Shown in pieces: positions 17,069 through 25,306 of a stretch of 64,000 nt of DNA. Numbering within the stretch: the first letter of the stretch is position 1; each line of letters starts with the position of its first letter. Location of the stretch: contig NZ_CP040428.1 in assembly GCF_005671395.1 (NCBI RefSeq), positions 310,001 to 374,000 on the forward strand, given 5' to 3'. The stretch is from Jejubacter calystegiae (GTDB lineage Bacteria; Pseudomonadota; Gammaproteobacteria; Enterobacterales; Enterobacteriaceae). A model generated the notes under the pieces. It worked only from the letters and a program-made list of their open reading frames with translations. It was not told the DNA's origin and did not search any database. The translations under genes and the position numbers were made by a program.

Positions 17069-18223
17069 TCAGGGCGGCGAAGTCCAGCCCAGCGCCACCG
17101 AGCCGTAGGTAGGTTCGAAGCGCGCCTCGCTCAGGGCACGTACCGCCACCGCAGTGGCGGAGCGCTCTTTCTTACCGTTCAGACCGGGCAGTGCGGTGGT
17201 CACCAGCTGCGGCACGGTTTCGCTCTGCTCCTGGCTGCGTATGCCGCGCCGCTCTTCGCGCGGTGGAATGCCGATATGTTCGCGGTAGCATTTGCTGAAG
17301 TGCGGCGTTGAGACAAAACCGCAGGCCAGGGCTATCTCGATAATCGACATCGAAGTCTGCTTAAGCAACTGCCGGGCCCGAAACAGGCGAAGCTTCATGT
17401 AGTAGCGGGAAGGCGAGCATTGCAGGTACTTCTGAAACAGGCGTTCAAGCTGGCGGCGGGAAAGCCCCACATAGGCGGCCAGCTCATCCAGTTCTATCGC
17501 TTCTTCGATATTCGCTTCCATCAGCGACACCGCTTCCACCAGATTCGGCTGGGCGGTTCCCAGCACGTGGCGCAGCGGTATGCGTTGATAGTCAGATTCG
17601 TTGCGTACCCTATCGCAGATAAACATCTCCGAGATCGCCGCCGTCAGCTGATAGCCGAAGTCGCGTTTGATCATGCTCAGCATCATGTCCATCGGCACCG
17701 TACCGCCGCTACAGGTCATGCGGTCGCGCTCGATGACGAAAAGCTGGTTGGTGCATCGTACTTTGGGCCAGGCTTCCTGCATGGAGGCAATACATTCCCA
17801 GTGGGCGCTACAGTGATAGCCATCCAGCAACCCGGCGGCCGCCAGCACATAAGGGCCGGTACAAACGCCGCCGATCAGAATATGTTTGCGCGCCATCATC
17901 TGCAGCCAGCTAATCTGGCGGCGGCTGTAACTGCGGGTAATGTTTACTCCCCCCACCACAATCAGCACATCCAGCGCGCTGGAGTCAGCCATGGAGCAAT
18001 CCGGGGTAATGCTAATGCCATCGCTGGCCATCACCGTATCACCGTCTTCACTGATGGTATGCCAGTCATACAGCTCGCGGCCGCTTAACTGGTTCGCCAT
18101 ACGCAGCGGCTCTACCGCCGTTGCCAGCGCCATCATGGTGAAGTTATTGACCAGTAAAAAACCAACGGTACGTGTCTTGTAATTATCGGTACAACCCTGG
18201 GGTGATTCATTTGTTTCAGACAT
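17069..18223 (-). CDS. gbdR: GlxA-type AraC-family regulator, GbdR-like
   Basis: 384 residues from ATG 18223. The N-terminal two thirds is a DJ-1/PfpI (GATase1-like) domain (VGFLLVNNFTMMALATAVEP, ILIGGVCTGPYVLAAAGLL). The C-terminus has two AraC helix-turn-helix motifs (LDELAAYVGLSRRQLERLF and IIEIALACGFVSTPHFSKCY). GbdR in Pseudomonas activates gbcA, gbcB and the dgc operon in response to glycine betaine and dimethylglycine. The same role is inferred from its place inside the island and next to the serine dehydratase, as in Pseudomonas. Confidence 0.87.
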   Translation of the reverse strand: MSETNESPQGCTDNYKTRTVGFLLVNNFTMMALATAVEPLRMANQLSGRELYDWHTISEDGDTVMASDGISITPDCSMADSSALDVLIVVGGVNITRSYSRRQISWLQMMARKHILIGGVCTGPYVLAAAGLLDGYHCSAHWECIASMQEAWPKVRCTNQLFVIERDRMTCSGGTVPMDMMLSMIKRDFGYQLTAAISEMFICDRVRNESDYQRIPLRHVLGTAQPNLVEAVSLMEANIEEAIELDELAAYVGLSRRQLERLFQKYLQCSPSRYYMKLRLFRARQLLKQTSMSIIEIALACGFVSTPHFSKCYREHIGIPPREERRGIRSQEQSETVPQLVTTALPGLNGKKERSATAVAVRALSEARFEPTYGSVALGWTSPP

Positions 18224-18469
18224 ATGCTCTTGCCTCTGTTGTCTCTCAGTCAGGAGAGGGAACAAACGGGTCTGATACCTCTTAACTTCCACAAACAACA
18301 ATAAAGCAACATATGTACCACTTCCTTTTTACATTAAAAATATATGCGCAATCTCCCGATAATCATTCATCGGGAGTGATATAGCGCCGCTGTCGGAATC
18401 ATAAAAACAGAGATGGCACGTTTCGTGCTGAGCAGGGTAATCGCCTGTTTCTATATGCTTTTTTGGTGC

Positions 18470-18492
18470 GTCTGCCCCGGATCAGGGCAGAC
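18470..18492. terminator. Hairpin downstream of the serine dehydratase gene
   Basis: GTCTGCCC (18470-18477), loop CGGATCA, GGGCAGAC (18485-18492), eight perfect pairs, 18 bases past the minus-strand gene. The minus strand shows no T tract after it, so termination efficiency is doubtful. The rest of the 286-base gap to gbdR holds the gbdR promoter region and nothing recognisable. Confidence 0.45.
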
Positions 18493-18509
18493 ATCAGTTC
18501 AGGATGGCA

Positions 18510-19886
18510 TCAACACTCAATCGCATTCACCGCCAGTCCCCCACGTGAGGTTTCCTTATACTTATCCTGCATATCCCGCCCGGTATCGCGCATGGTACGA
18601 ATAACTTTATCGAGTGAAACAAAGTGCTGACCGTCCCCGCGTAGCGCCATCTGGGCGGCGTTGATCGCCTTCATGGCGGCGATAGCGTTACGCTCGATAC
18701 AGGGCACCTGTACCAGCCCGGCCACCGGATCGCAGGTCAGCCCCAGGTTATGCTCCAGCGCAATCTCGGCCGCGTTTTCCACCTGCTCCGGGGTGCCGCC
18801 CAGCACGTCGGTCAACCCCGCGGCGGCCATCGCGCAGGCGGAGCCGACTTCGCCCTGGCAGCCCACCTCGGCCCCCGAGATCGAGGCATTTTTCTTACAC
18901 AGCGCCCCAACCGCTGCCGCCGCCAGCAGAAAGTCCACCACGTCATCATCCCCGGCCCGCTCGCTAAAACGCATGTAATACATCAACACCGCCGGAATGA
19001 TACCGGCAGCGCCATTGGTAGGCGCCGTGACCATGCGCCCACCCGCAGCATTCTCTTCGTTAACCGCCAGCGCATAGAGGTTGATCCAGTCCATGGCCGA
19101 TAGCGTAGTGCCGATCACATTCGCTCCGGTGGCCTGCCGCAGGGAGCGATACAGACCCGGGGCCCGCCGCTTCACGTTCAGCCCGCCCGGTAATACGCCC
19201 TCGTTTTCCAGCCCCTGAGCGATGCACGCCTGCATCGCCTGCCAGATACCGGCAAGCCCGATGCGAATCGCCGTTTCGTCGCGCCACACCTTTTCGTTTT
19301 CCAGCATCAGTTCGCTGACCCTTAACCCCTGCTCCCGGCAGTGCGCCAGCAGTTCAGCGCCGGAGTTAAAGTCGTAAGGCAGAACCACCTGGGGTACCAG
19401 ATGGGCGGTGGCGGTGGCTTCACTCTCATCCAGCACAAAGCCGCCCCCCACCGAATAGTAGGTATTGGCATAGACCACGCCCCGGGCATCGAAGGCGGTC
19501 AGACGCATGGCGTTGGGGTGATAAGGGAGCACCTCATCAACAAAATGCAGATCGCGATTCCAGTCGAACTCCACGCACTCGCCCCCGGCCAGGGTCAGAA
19601 AGCCGGTTTCGCACACCGCCCGAATGGCGGGCTCGATGGTTTGGGGGTCGACCGTTTCCGGCGATTCGCCCATCAGCCCCATCAGCGTCGCCTTATCGGT
19701 ACCGTGCCCCACGCCGGTGGCGCTCAGGGAGCCGAACAGATCCACCGTGACGCGTCGCACCGCCTCACGCACGCCCTGGTCGCTTAATTGTTGGACAAAC
19801 CGCTGCGCGGCCCGCATCGGTCCCACGGTGTGTGAACTGGAAGGGCCGACACCAATCTTGAACAGATCAAAGACGCTGATACTCAT
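18510..19886 (-). CDS. L-serine ammonia-lyase, single-chain Fe-S type
   Basis: 458 residues, normal length. It would convert L-serine to pyruvate and ammonia with a 4Fe-4S cluster. [20 protein letters not shown] is the family start; Cys residues in [32 protein letters not shown] and later form the cluster region. Enterobacteria have housekeeping sdaA, sdaB and tdcG; this copy sits beside gbdR like PA5379 in Pseudomonas. Its job is probably the last step of betaine use, after glycine is converted to serine. The gene is divergent from the BCCT transporter. Confidence 0.9.
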   Translation of the reverse strand: MSISVFDLFKIGVGPSSSHTVGPMRAAQRFVQQLSDQGVREAVRRVTVDLFGSLSATGVGHGTDKATLMGLMGESPETVDPQTIEPAIRAVCETGFLTLAGGECVEFDWNRDLHFVDEVLPYHPNAMRLTAFDARGVVYANTYYSVGGGFVLDESEATATAHLVPQVVLPYDFNSGAELLAHCREQGLRVSELMLENEKVWRDETAIRIGLAGIWQAMQACIAQGLENEGVLPGGLNVKRRAPGLYRSLRQATGANVIGTTLSAMDWINLYALAVNEENAAGGRMVTAPTNGAAGIIPAVLMYYMRFSERAGDDDVVDFLLAAAAVGALCKKNASISGAEVGCQGEVGSACAMAAAGLTDVLGGTPEQVENAAEIALEHNLGLTCDPVAGLVQVPCIERNAIAAMKAINAAQMALRGDGQHFVSLDKVIRTMRDTGRDMQDKYKETSRGGLAVNAIEC

Positions 19887-20173
19887 CCTCTTCTCCCGGG
19901 AGCCTGAATGAAATGTCAGCCTTCATTATTACGGCAAATGGACGCCAGAAAATGCCAAATCACGACGCTTCAGGTCATCAGACCGACCGGAAATCACCGC
20001 CAGACCTTGCCCGGGCCGGATGTCGCAAATCAACCCCAGTAAGACGTTGCCAGGCATTTCGCAGCGCGACAGCACCGTTATTATCCGTCCGGAATGGGCT
20101 GACTGATCGGAAGCTGTGGCCAGCCCCACGCAGGCTTCAGGCAATCACCAACCATTCCCTGGGAGGAATCACT

Positions 20174-21829
20174 ATGACGGATTCAAAAGATCCGATGGTA
20201 CCCGATGGTGAGGTTAACCCCTACGACACCGACTATCAGGTGGGCCAGGACAATATCGTGGTCAGCGTCGGCCCGTTCGGGCTGGATATCCATAACCGCG
20301 TTTTTGTTATCTCCGGCATGTCGGTCGTGATTTTCGTCGTGCTGACGCTGGTGTTTCATAACCAGGTCGAACCTGTCTTCAAAAGCGTACTCACCTGGCT
20401 GACCACCAACCTGAGCTGGTTTTTTCTGAGCACCGGCAATATCTTCGTGATTCTCTGTCTGGGACTGGTCTTTTCCCCTTTGGGCAAGGTCCGGTTGGGC
20501 GGCACCCTGGCCAGGCCGGACTATAGCTATCTGAGCTGGTTTTCCATGCTGTTCGCCGCCGGGATGGGCATCGGGCTGATGTTTTATGGCGTTTCTGAAC
20601 CGCTGTCGCACTTTTCCAGCTCGCTGGGAGGAATCAGCGTTGAAAACGGCGTTCGCACTGACGCCGCGCCGCTGGGCGCGGCGGCCGGCTCCCCGGAAAG
20701 CGCCCGCCATCTGGCTATGGCGACCACCATCTTTCACTGGGCGCTCCACCCCTGGGCGATTTATGCCATTCTGGCGCTGGGACTGGCGCTATTCTCCTTT
20801 AATAAGGGCCTGCCCCTGACCATGCGTTCGGTGTTTTATCCGCTGCTGGGGGATTCGGTCTGGGGCTGGCCCGGGCATATCATCGATATTCTGGCGGTGC
20901 TGGCCACGCTGTTTGGCCTGGCGACCTCCCTGGGATTAGGCGCCGCCCAGGCGGCTTCCGGGCTGAATTACCTGTTCGATATCCCGATGGGCCAGACCAC
21001 ACAGATCCTGCTGGTCATTGGCATTACCGCCATTACTACCGTGTCGGTGGTGGCCGGGCTGGAAAAGGGAGTACGTCGGCTCTCTGAAATCAACATGATG
21101 CTGGCGGCTCTGCTGCTGCTGTTCGTTATCATCGTCGGCCCTACGCTTGCGCTGTTGACCGGCTTTTTCACTAACCTGGGGGCTTATCTGCAATACCTGC
21201 CCGCGCTGTCTAACCCTTTCGGGCGCGAAGACAGCAACTTCGTCGCCAGTTGGACCGCCTTCTACTGGGCCTGGTGGATCTCCTGGTCGCCGTTCGTCGG
21301 CATGTTTATCGCCCGCGTTTCCCGTGGCCGGAGCGTGCGCGAGTTTATTATCTCGGTGCTGATCGTTCCATCACTGGCCTGCGTGATGTGGATGACCATT
21401 CTGGGCGACACCACTATCTTCCAGTATTTCAATCAGGGATATCAGGCCATTGCCGACGCGGAGCTGCCACTACAGCTGTTTACCATGCTTGATACCCTGC
21501 CGCTGGCGAAGGTAACCTCGCTTATCGGCATTCTGCTGGTGGTGGTGTTCTTCGTCACCTCGTCGGATTCCGGCTCGCTGGTTATCGACATTATCTCGGC
21601 GGGTGGCAAAGTTAACGCCCCCACACCGCAGCGGGTATTCTGGTGCAGTTTTCAGGGGGTGGTGGCGATAGCCCTGCTGCTGGGCGGCGGCCTGGTGGCG
21701 CTGCAAACCATGGTGCTCTCTACCGGACTTCCGTTCGCCATCGTCCTGTTGATTGCCGCATTTTCAGTGCTTAAGGGACTGGCCTCGGAGCCGCGCTATC
21801 GCTCCGCCCCAGGCACGGAGCAGGGCTAA
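20174..21829 (+). CDS. BCCT-family betaine/choline/carnitine transporter
   Basis: 551 residues from ATG 20174, with GGGAGG eight bases upstream; the frame is open upstream but lacks a credible start. About twelve hydrophobic segments follow a soluble N-terminus. The BCCT signature SWTAFYWAWWISWSPFVGMF and RVSRGRSVREF is intact, as is GMGIGLMFYGVSEPLSHF. It should import glycine betaine or a precursor such as choline or carnitine across the inner membrane. The short C-terminal tail argues for a catabolic uptake role rather than an osmosensing BetP/BetT type; that is inference. Confidence 0.9.
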   Translation: MTDSKDPMVPDGEVNPYDTDYQVGQDNIVVSVGPFGLDIHNRVFVISGMSVVIFVVLTLVFHNQVEPVFKSVLTWLTTNLSWFFLSTGNIFVILCLGLVFSPLGKVRLGGTLARPDYSYLSWFSMLFAAGMGIGLMFYGVSEPLSHFSSSLGGISVENGVRTDAAPLGAAAGSPESARHLAMATTIFHWALHPWAIYAILALGLALFSFNKGLPLTMRSVFYPLLGDSVWGWPGHIIDILAVLATLFGLATSLGLGAAQAASGLNYLFDIPMGQTTQILLVIGITAITTVSVVAGLEKGVRRLSEINMMLAALLLLFVIIVGPTLALLTGFFTNLGAYLQYLPALSNPFGREDSNFVASWTAFYWAWWISWSPFVGMFIARVSRGRSVREFIISVLIVPSLACVMWMTILGDTTIFQYFNQGYQAIADAELPLQLFTMLDTLPLAKVTSLIGILLVVVFFVTSSDSGSLVIDIISAGGKVNAPTPQRVFWCSFQGVVAIALLLGGGLVALQTMVLSTGLPFAIVLLIAAFSVLKGLASEPRYRSAPGTEQG

Positions 21830-21832
21830 AAA

Positions 21833-23719
21833 ATGCAGGCCGAACATCAGGAAATCATCGCCTTTCTGCGCAGCTACCCACCGTTCGACGCGCTGCCTGA
21901 CGAGGCGCTGGCCCAGGTGGCCGCCGGGATCGAGGTCAGCTATTTCAAAGCGGGCACCAGGATCCTGACTTTCGGCCAGCAGGTGGACGCCTGGTACGTG
22001 GTGCGCAGCGGCGCCGTTGAAGTCTACCGGCGTAACGGCGAGCTTTATAATCGCCTCAGCGCCGGAGGTTATTTCGGCCAGTTCGGCCTGCTGCGCGAAA
22101 GCAGCGTGCGCTTCCCGGTCACCGCCCTGGAAGATACTTTGGCCTGGCTGATACCTGCGCCGGTATTCCATCAACTGTTTGCCCAATATGAATCCTTCGC
22201 CGACGTGGTCGAGGTGGAGGATCGCACCCGGCTGCGCCACACCGTGGCCCGTACCGAAGACGCCAACGAACTGCTCACCTCGCCTATCGATACGCTGATT
22301 GGCCGTAAACCGGTAACCATCGAAACCTCCGGCAGCGTTCGGGAGGCCGCCACGATTATGAGCGCCGAAGGGGTTTCTTCCCTGCTGGTGATGCACCCAG
22401 GAGTACCGGAAGGCGCTATGGGCAACGCCGCACGAATGGCCGGTATGCTCACCGATCGCGACCTGCGAACCCGGGTTATCGCCAGAGGCCTGAGCGTTGA
22501 TACCCCGGTCGGCGAAATCATGACCCCGGAGCTGATTCACTGTGAACATCACCAGATGGTATTCGAGGCCATGCTGACCATGATGCGCCACAACGTGCAC
22601 CATCTGCCGGTACTGAAACAGGGACAACCCATCGGGGTGATATCTCAGTCGGATATTATCCGCTACGAGTCCCAGAACAGCCTGTTTGTGGTCAGGCGCA
22701 TCTTCCACGCCAACAGCGTCAGCGAACTGAGCGCCCTGAGCGGCGAAGTTCGCGACTGCTTCCGGCGCATTGTGCGTGAAGATGCCAACTCGAAGATGAT
22801 CGGCAGCGCCATGGCAGTGATTGGCCGCAGCTTTACCCAGCGGCTGCTGGAGCTGGCGGAACAGCAGTTTGGCCCACCGCCGGTGCCCTACTGCTTTCTG
22901 GCGCTGGGCTCGATGGCGCGTCAGGAGCAGCTTATCGTCACCGACCAGGATAACGCGCTGGTGCTCGACAACCGCTTCGATCCCGCTCGCCACGACGGCT
23001 GGTTTCTTCAACTGGCAACCTTTGTGAGCGATGGTCTGGCGGCCTGCGGCTACCGCTACTGCAGCGGCGGAATTATGGCGACCACCGCCCGCTGGCGTCA
23101 GCCCCTTGCCGTGTGGGAAGGCTACTTCGCCGACTGGATCGGTCAGCCCACGCCACAGACGCTGCTTGAGTGCGCCATCTTTTTCGATCTCGACGGCGTG
23201 TGGGGGAAAACCGAATGGGCCGATCGCCTAAATCAGACCGTTACCCGGCAGGTGCGCCATAATGCCCGTTTTCTGGCCTGCATGGCGCGCAACGCGCTGC
23301 TACGCACGCCGCCGCTCGGTTTCTTTAAGGGATTTGTGATGGAGCCTTCCGGTGACCACAGCCGTTCCATCAATATGAAACGGCGCGGCACCGCCCCGCT
23401 GGCGGATCTGATCCGGGTACATGCCCTGGCGGTCGGCTCCCGGGCCCGCAACTCCTTTGAACGGCTACAGGATATTATTGAGGCCGATATTCTGCCCCAC
23501 GGTCGGGGCCAGGATCTGCGCGACGCGCTGGAGTTTATCTCGATGGTTCGCATTCGCCATCAGGCGCTGGATCTGGATGCCCGACGCCCGCCCGACAATA
23601 ATATCGAGCCGGAAAAGCTGTCGGATTTCGAACGCAAAAACCTGAAAGACGCCTTCCAGATCCTGAGTAACGCCCAGAAATTCCTGAAATACCGCTATCA
23701 GGCGGGCCGAATACGCTGA
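21833..23719 (+). CDS. cNMP-binding, CBS-pair and DUF294 nucleotidyltransferase-like protein
   Basis: 628 residues starting three bases after the transporter stop. Domains in order: a cyclic-nucleotide-binding-like domain (~15-125, YVVRSGAVEVYRRNGELYNR), a CBS pair (~150-280, SAEGVSSLLVMHP and MMRHNVHHLPVLKQGQPIGV) and the DUF294 nucleotidyltransferase region (CFLALGSMARQEQLIVTDQD, with the GSxxRxEQ and DQD elements). A DUF294 C-terminal helical domain ends it. Such proteins often accompany solute transporters and a DnaQ-like exonuclease. Regulation of the BCCT transporter by ligand sensing is a reasonable guess but unproven. Confidence 0.88.
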   Translation: MQAEHQEIIAFLRSYPPFDALPDEALAQVAAGIEVSYFKAGTRILTFGQQVDAWYVVRSGAVEVYRRNGELYNRLSAGGYFGQFGLLRESSVRFPVTALEDTLAWLIPAPVFHQLFAQYESFADVVEVEDRTRLRHTVARTEDANELLTSPIDTLIGRKPVTIETSGSVREAATIMSAEGVSSLLVMHPGVPEGAMGNAARMAGMLTDRDLRTRVIARGLSVDTPVGEIMTPELIHCEHHQMVFEAMLTMMRHNVHHLPVLKQGQPIGVISQSDIIRYESQNSLFVVRRIFHANSVSELSALSGEVRDCFRRIVREDANSKMIGSAMAVIGRSFTQRLLELAEQQFGPPPVPYCFLALGSMARQEQLIVTDQDNALVLDNRFDPARHDGWFLQLATFVSDGLAACGYRYCSGGIMATTARWRQPLAVWEGYFADWIGQPTPQTLLECAIFFDLDGVWGKTEWADRLNQTVTRQVRHNARFLACMARNALLRTPPLGFFKGFVMEPSGDHSRSINMKRRGTAPLADLIRVHALAVGSRARNSFERLQDIIEADILPHGRGQDLRDALEFISMVRIRHQALDLDARRPPDNNIEPEKLSDFERKNLKDAFQILSNAQKFLKYRYQAGRIR

Positions 23720-23722
23720 GGC

Positions 23723-24484
23723 ATGGTGTTTTATATAGGCAAACATCCGCTAAAAGCGGCGCCGCGACGATCCGGCGTAGAGAGTGAATCCCAGGACTGG
23801 GCTACCCGAATGGCCGCCCTTGCCCGCCAGGCGCGACACCCCGCGCTACAGGCGTTCTACCAGGCGGGCGCCGTTCCCTCTGATACCGCCATCGACCAGG
23901 TGCCGTTACTGGCTATGGACTTTGAAACCACCGGCATCGACGCCCGACGCAATGATATTGTCAGCATCGGCCTGGTGCCGATGACCCTTCAGCGCATTCG
24001 CCTGCTGCACAGCCAGCACTGGCTTCTGAAGCCCCGGACGGCGCTGCGCGACGAATCCGTGGTGATTCACGGCATCACCCATTCCGAGGTGGCGAAAGCG
24101 CCGGATCTGAACGCCCTGTTTATCACGCTACTGGAACGGATGGCCGGTCATGTGCTGGTGGTCCACCATCGTGGAATAGAGCGACAGTTTCTGGATGCCG
24201 CCCTTAAGCGCCGCATCGGCGAAGGGATCGTCTTCCCCTGTATCGACACCCTGGCGCTGGAAGCCCGCCTGCACCGTCACAGCTCTGTTAGTCTGGCGGC
24301 ACGACTGCTCATGGGCCGGAAACGGGTATCGCTGCGCCTGCCGGAAAGCCGCGCCCGCTACAACCTGCCCCACTACCCGGCGCATAATGCTTTGACCGAT
24401 GCTCTGGCCTGCGCCGAACTCCTTCAGGCCCAGATCGCCTGGCACTATGACGCAAAGACGCCGGTTGAAGCGCTATGGTGTTAA
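23723..24484 (+). CDS. 3'-5' exonuclease, DnaQ/DEDDh type
   Basis: 253 residues, three bases after the DUF294 gene, so in the same operon. The exonuclease motifs are visible: LAMDFETTGIDARRNDIVSI (Asp and Glu of ExoI), VLVVHHRGIERQFLDAAL (ExoII-like) and AHNALTDALACAELL (His and Asp of ExoIII). The N-terminal ~50 residues are basic and lack a known domain. Pairing of a DnaQ-like nuclease with cNMP/CBS/DUF294 proteins is a recurring arrangement in bacteria. Its connection to transport is not known. Confidence 0.87.
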   Translation: MVFYIGKHPLKAAPRRSGVESESQDWATRMAALARQARHPALQAFYQAGAVPSDTAIDQVPLLAMDFETTGIDARRNDIVSIGLVPMTLQRIRLLHSQHWLLKPRTALRDESVVIHGITHSEVAKAPDLNALFITLLERMAGHVLVVHHRGIERQFLDAALKRRIGEGIVFPCIDTLALEARLHRHSSVSLAARLLMGRKRVSLRLPESRARYNLPHYPAHNALTDALACAELLQAQIAWHYDAKTPVEALWC

Positions 24485-24873
24485 ACATCAATTTCAGAAA
24501 ATTTCTCACGCTGAAAAAAAACACAAAAAGAAATAATTAATTTTCATCACAAAAACCTTATCACAGATATTCACAACCCACTAATTACGTTAATAACCAG
24601 CATTATAAAAAACTACCCCCATCATTAATCAGGAATAATAACCAGGAATAAATAGAGGTATAACAATATAAAATAAGAACTATCCTTGAGAATATTTTTC
24701 ATTTTAAAAACAGGTCTGGATACGATGAAGAAATATTATTTGACCGTTCACCAAGCCGGTGCTTTAAATATTAAAAAGGATTCAAGTTCCTTAGTCCCAC
24801 TTGATTGAGCATAAGGAAAAGCGCGCGACGTTGACGCATCGCGTATGAACATGAGAGTCAAAGGAGTTTATCT
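24485..24873. other. AT-rich gap before the microcin-like gene
   Basis: About 390 bases, clearly richer in A and T than its neighbours. It holds one short reading frame (24725-24808) and a CGCGA/TCGCG stem (24824-24843) close to the microcin start. A weak Fur-box-like stretch lies near 24688-24706. No promoter hexamers could be chosen with confidence. Confidence 0.5.
24725..24808 (+). CDS. Possible 27-residue peptide upstream of the microcin-like gene
   Basis: ATG 24725 to TGA 24808 encodes a peptide beginning MKKYYLTVHQAGAL and ending SSLVPLD. The ribosome site is weak (AGGT 12 bases before the ATG). It may be a leader peptide or a chance frame. It is too short and polar to be a typical microcin immunity protein. 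I do not recognise it. Confidence 0.25.
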   Translation: MKKYYLTVHQAGALNIKKDSSSLVPLD

Positions 24874-25173
24874 ATGAAAGAACTAACCGTTAATGAAATT
24901 GAAATGGTTGCTGGCGCCGGGATTATTTCTGACACCCTGGGTTTTGTCGGAGACACCGTCGTGGATGCCGTTAAGGTTTCCAACGATATTCTGAATACCC
25001 GACTGGTTTCTTCCGTAGGCCAGACGTTCAACGCAGTTGGCCTGGGGGGGATTCACTATCTGGCAGACTCCTTAGGATATGCGGCATTCAAGACCGTTGC
25101 CGACGTAGGCGGCCTGCTGGGCGGCGACACCAGCCGCATTGATTATCACTTCGAGGAGGAGTGGGGGGCCTGA
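24874..25173 (+). CDS. Class II microcin-like secreted peptide precursor
   Basis: 99 residues with AAAGGAG well placed before the ATG. The N-terminus MKELTVNEIEMVAGA is a double-glycine-type leader, closely like the colicin V leader and the one on the peptide at 42499. Cleavage after Gly-Ala at residue 15 would release 84 residues without cysteine, with alternating hydrophobic stretches (IISDTLGFVGDTVVDAV, GLGGIHYLADSLGYAAF, ADVGGLLGG) and an acidic end (HFEEEWGA). It lacks the serine-rich tail of siderophore-linked class IIb microcins. No exporter or immunity gene lies beside it. The CvaB-like exporter 19 kb downstream is the likely partner. A role as a bacteriocin is inferred. Confidence 0.72.
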   Translation: MKELTVNEIEMVAGAGIISDTLGFVGDTVVDAVKVSNDILNTRLVSSVGQTFNAVGLGGIHYLADSLGYAAFKTVADVGGLLGGDTSRIDYHFEEEWGA

Positions 25174-25210
25174 TAACGATAAAACGTCCTGACTGACCAG
25201 GCAAACCGAT

Positions 25211-25250
25211 AAAAGCCGCCTGAAATATCAGGCGGCTTTTATTATTTTTT
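25211..25250 (+). terminator. Rho-independent terminator of the microcin-like gene
   Basis: AAAAGCCGCCTGA (25211-25223), loop AATA, TCAGGCGGCTTTT (25228-25240), then ATTATTTTTT. The 13-pair stem is perfect and is A/T-flanked on both sides, so it can act in both directions. Confidence 0.9.
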
Positions 25251-25264
25251 CGCGTCAAAATAAT

Positions 25265-25286
25265 AAAGCCACCGGATGGTGGCTTT
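25265..25286 (-). terminator. Terminator of the FAD oxidase gene
   Basis: AAAGCCACC (25265-25273), loop GGAT, GGTGGCTTT (25278-25286). Read on the minus strand it is followed by ATTATTTTG. It lies 20 bases past the stop at 25307. Confidence 0.75.
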
Positions 25287-25306
25287 AGTCTAAGAAAAAA
25301 CAGAGT

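Noticed and set aside
24688-24706. Fur-box-like stretch upstream of the microcin-like gene
   Set aside because: About 12 of 19 matches to the consensus, which is easily reached by chance in such AT-rich DNA.
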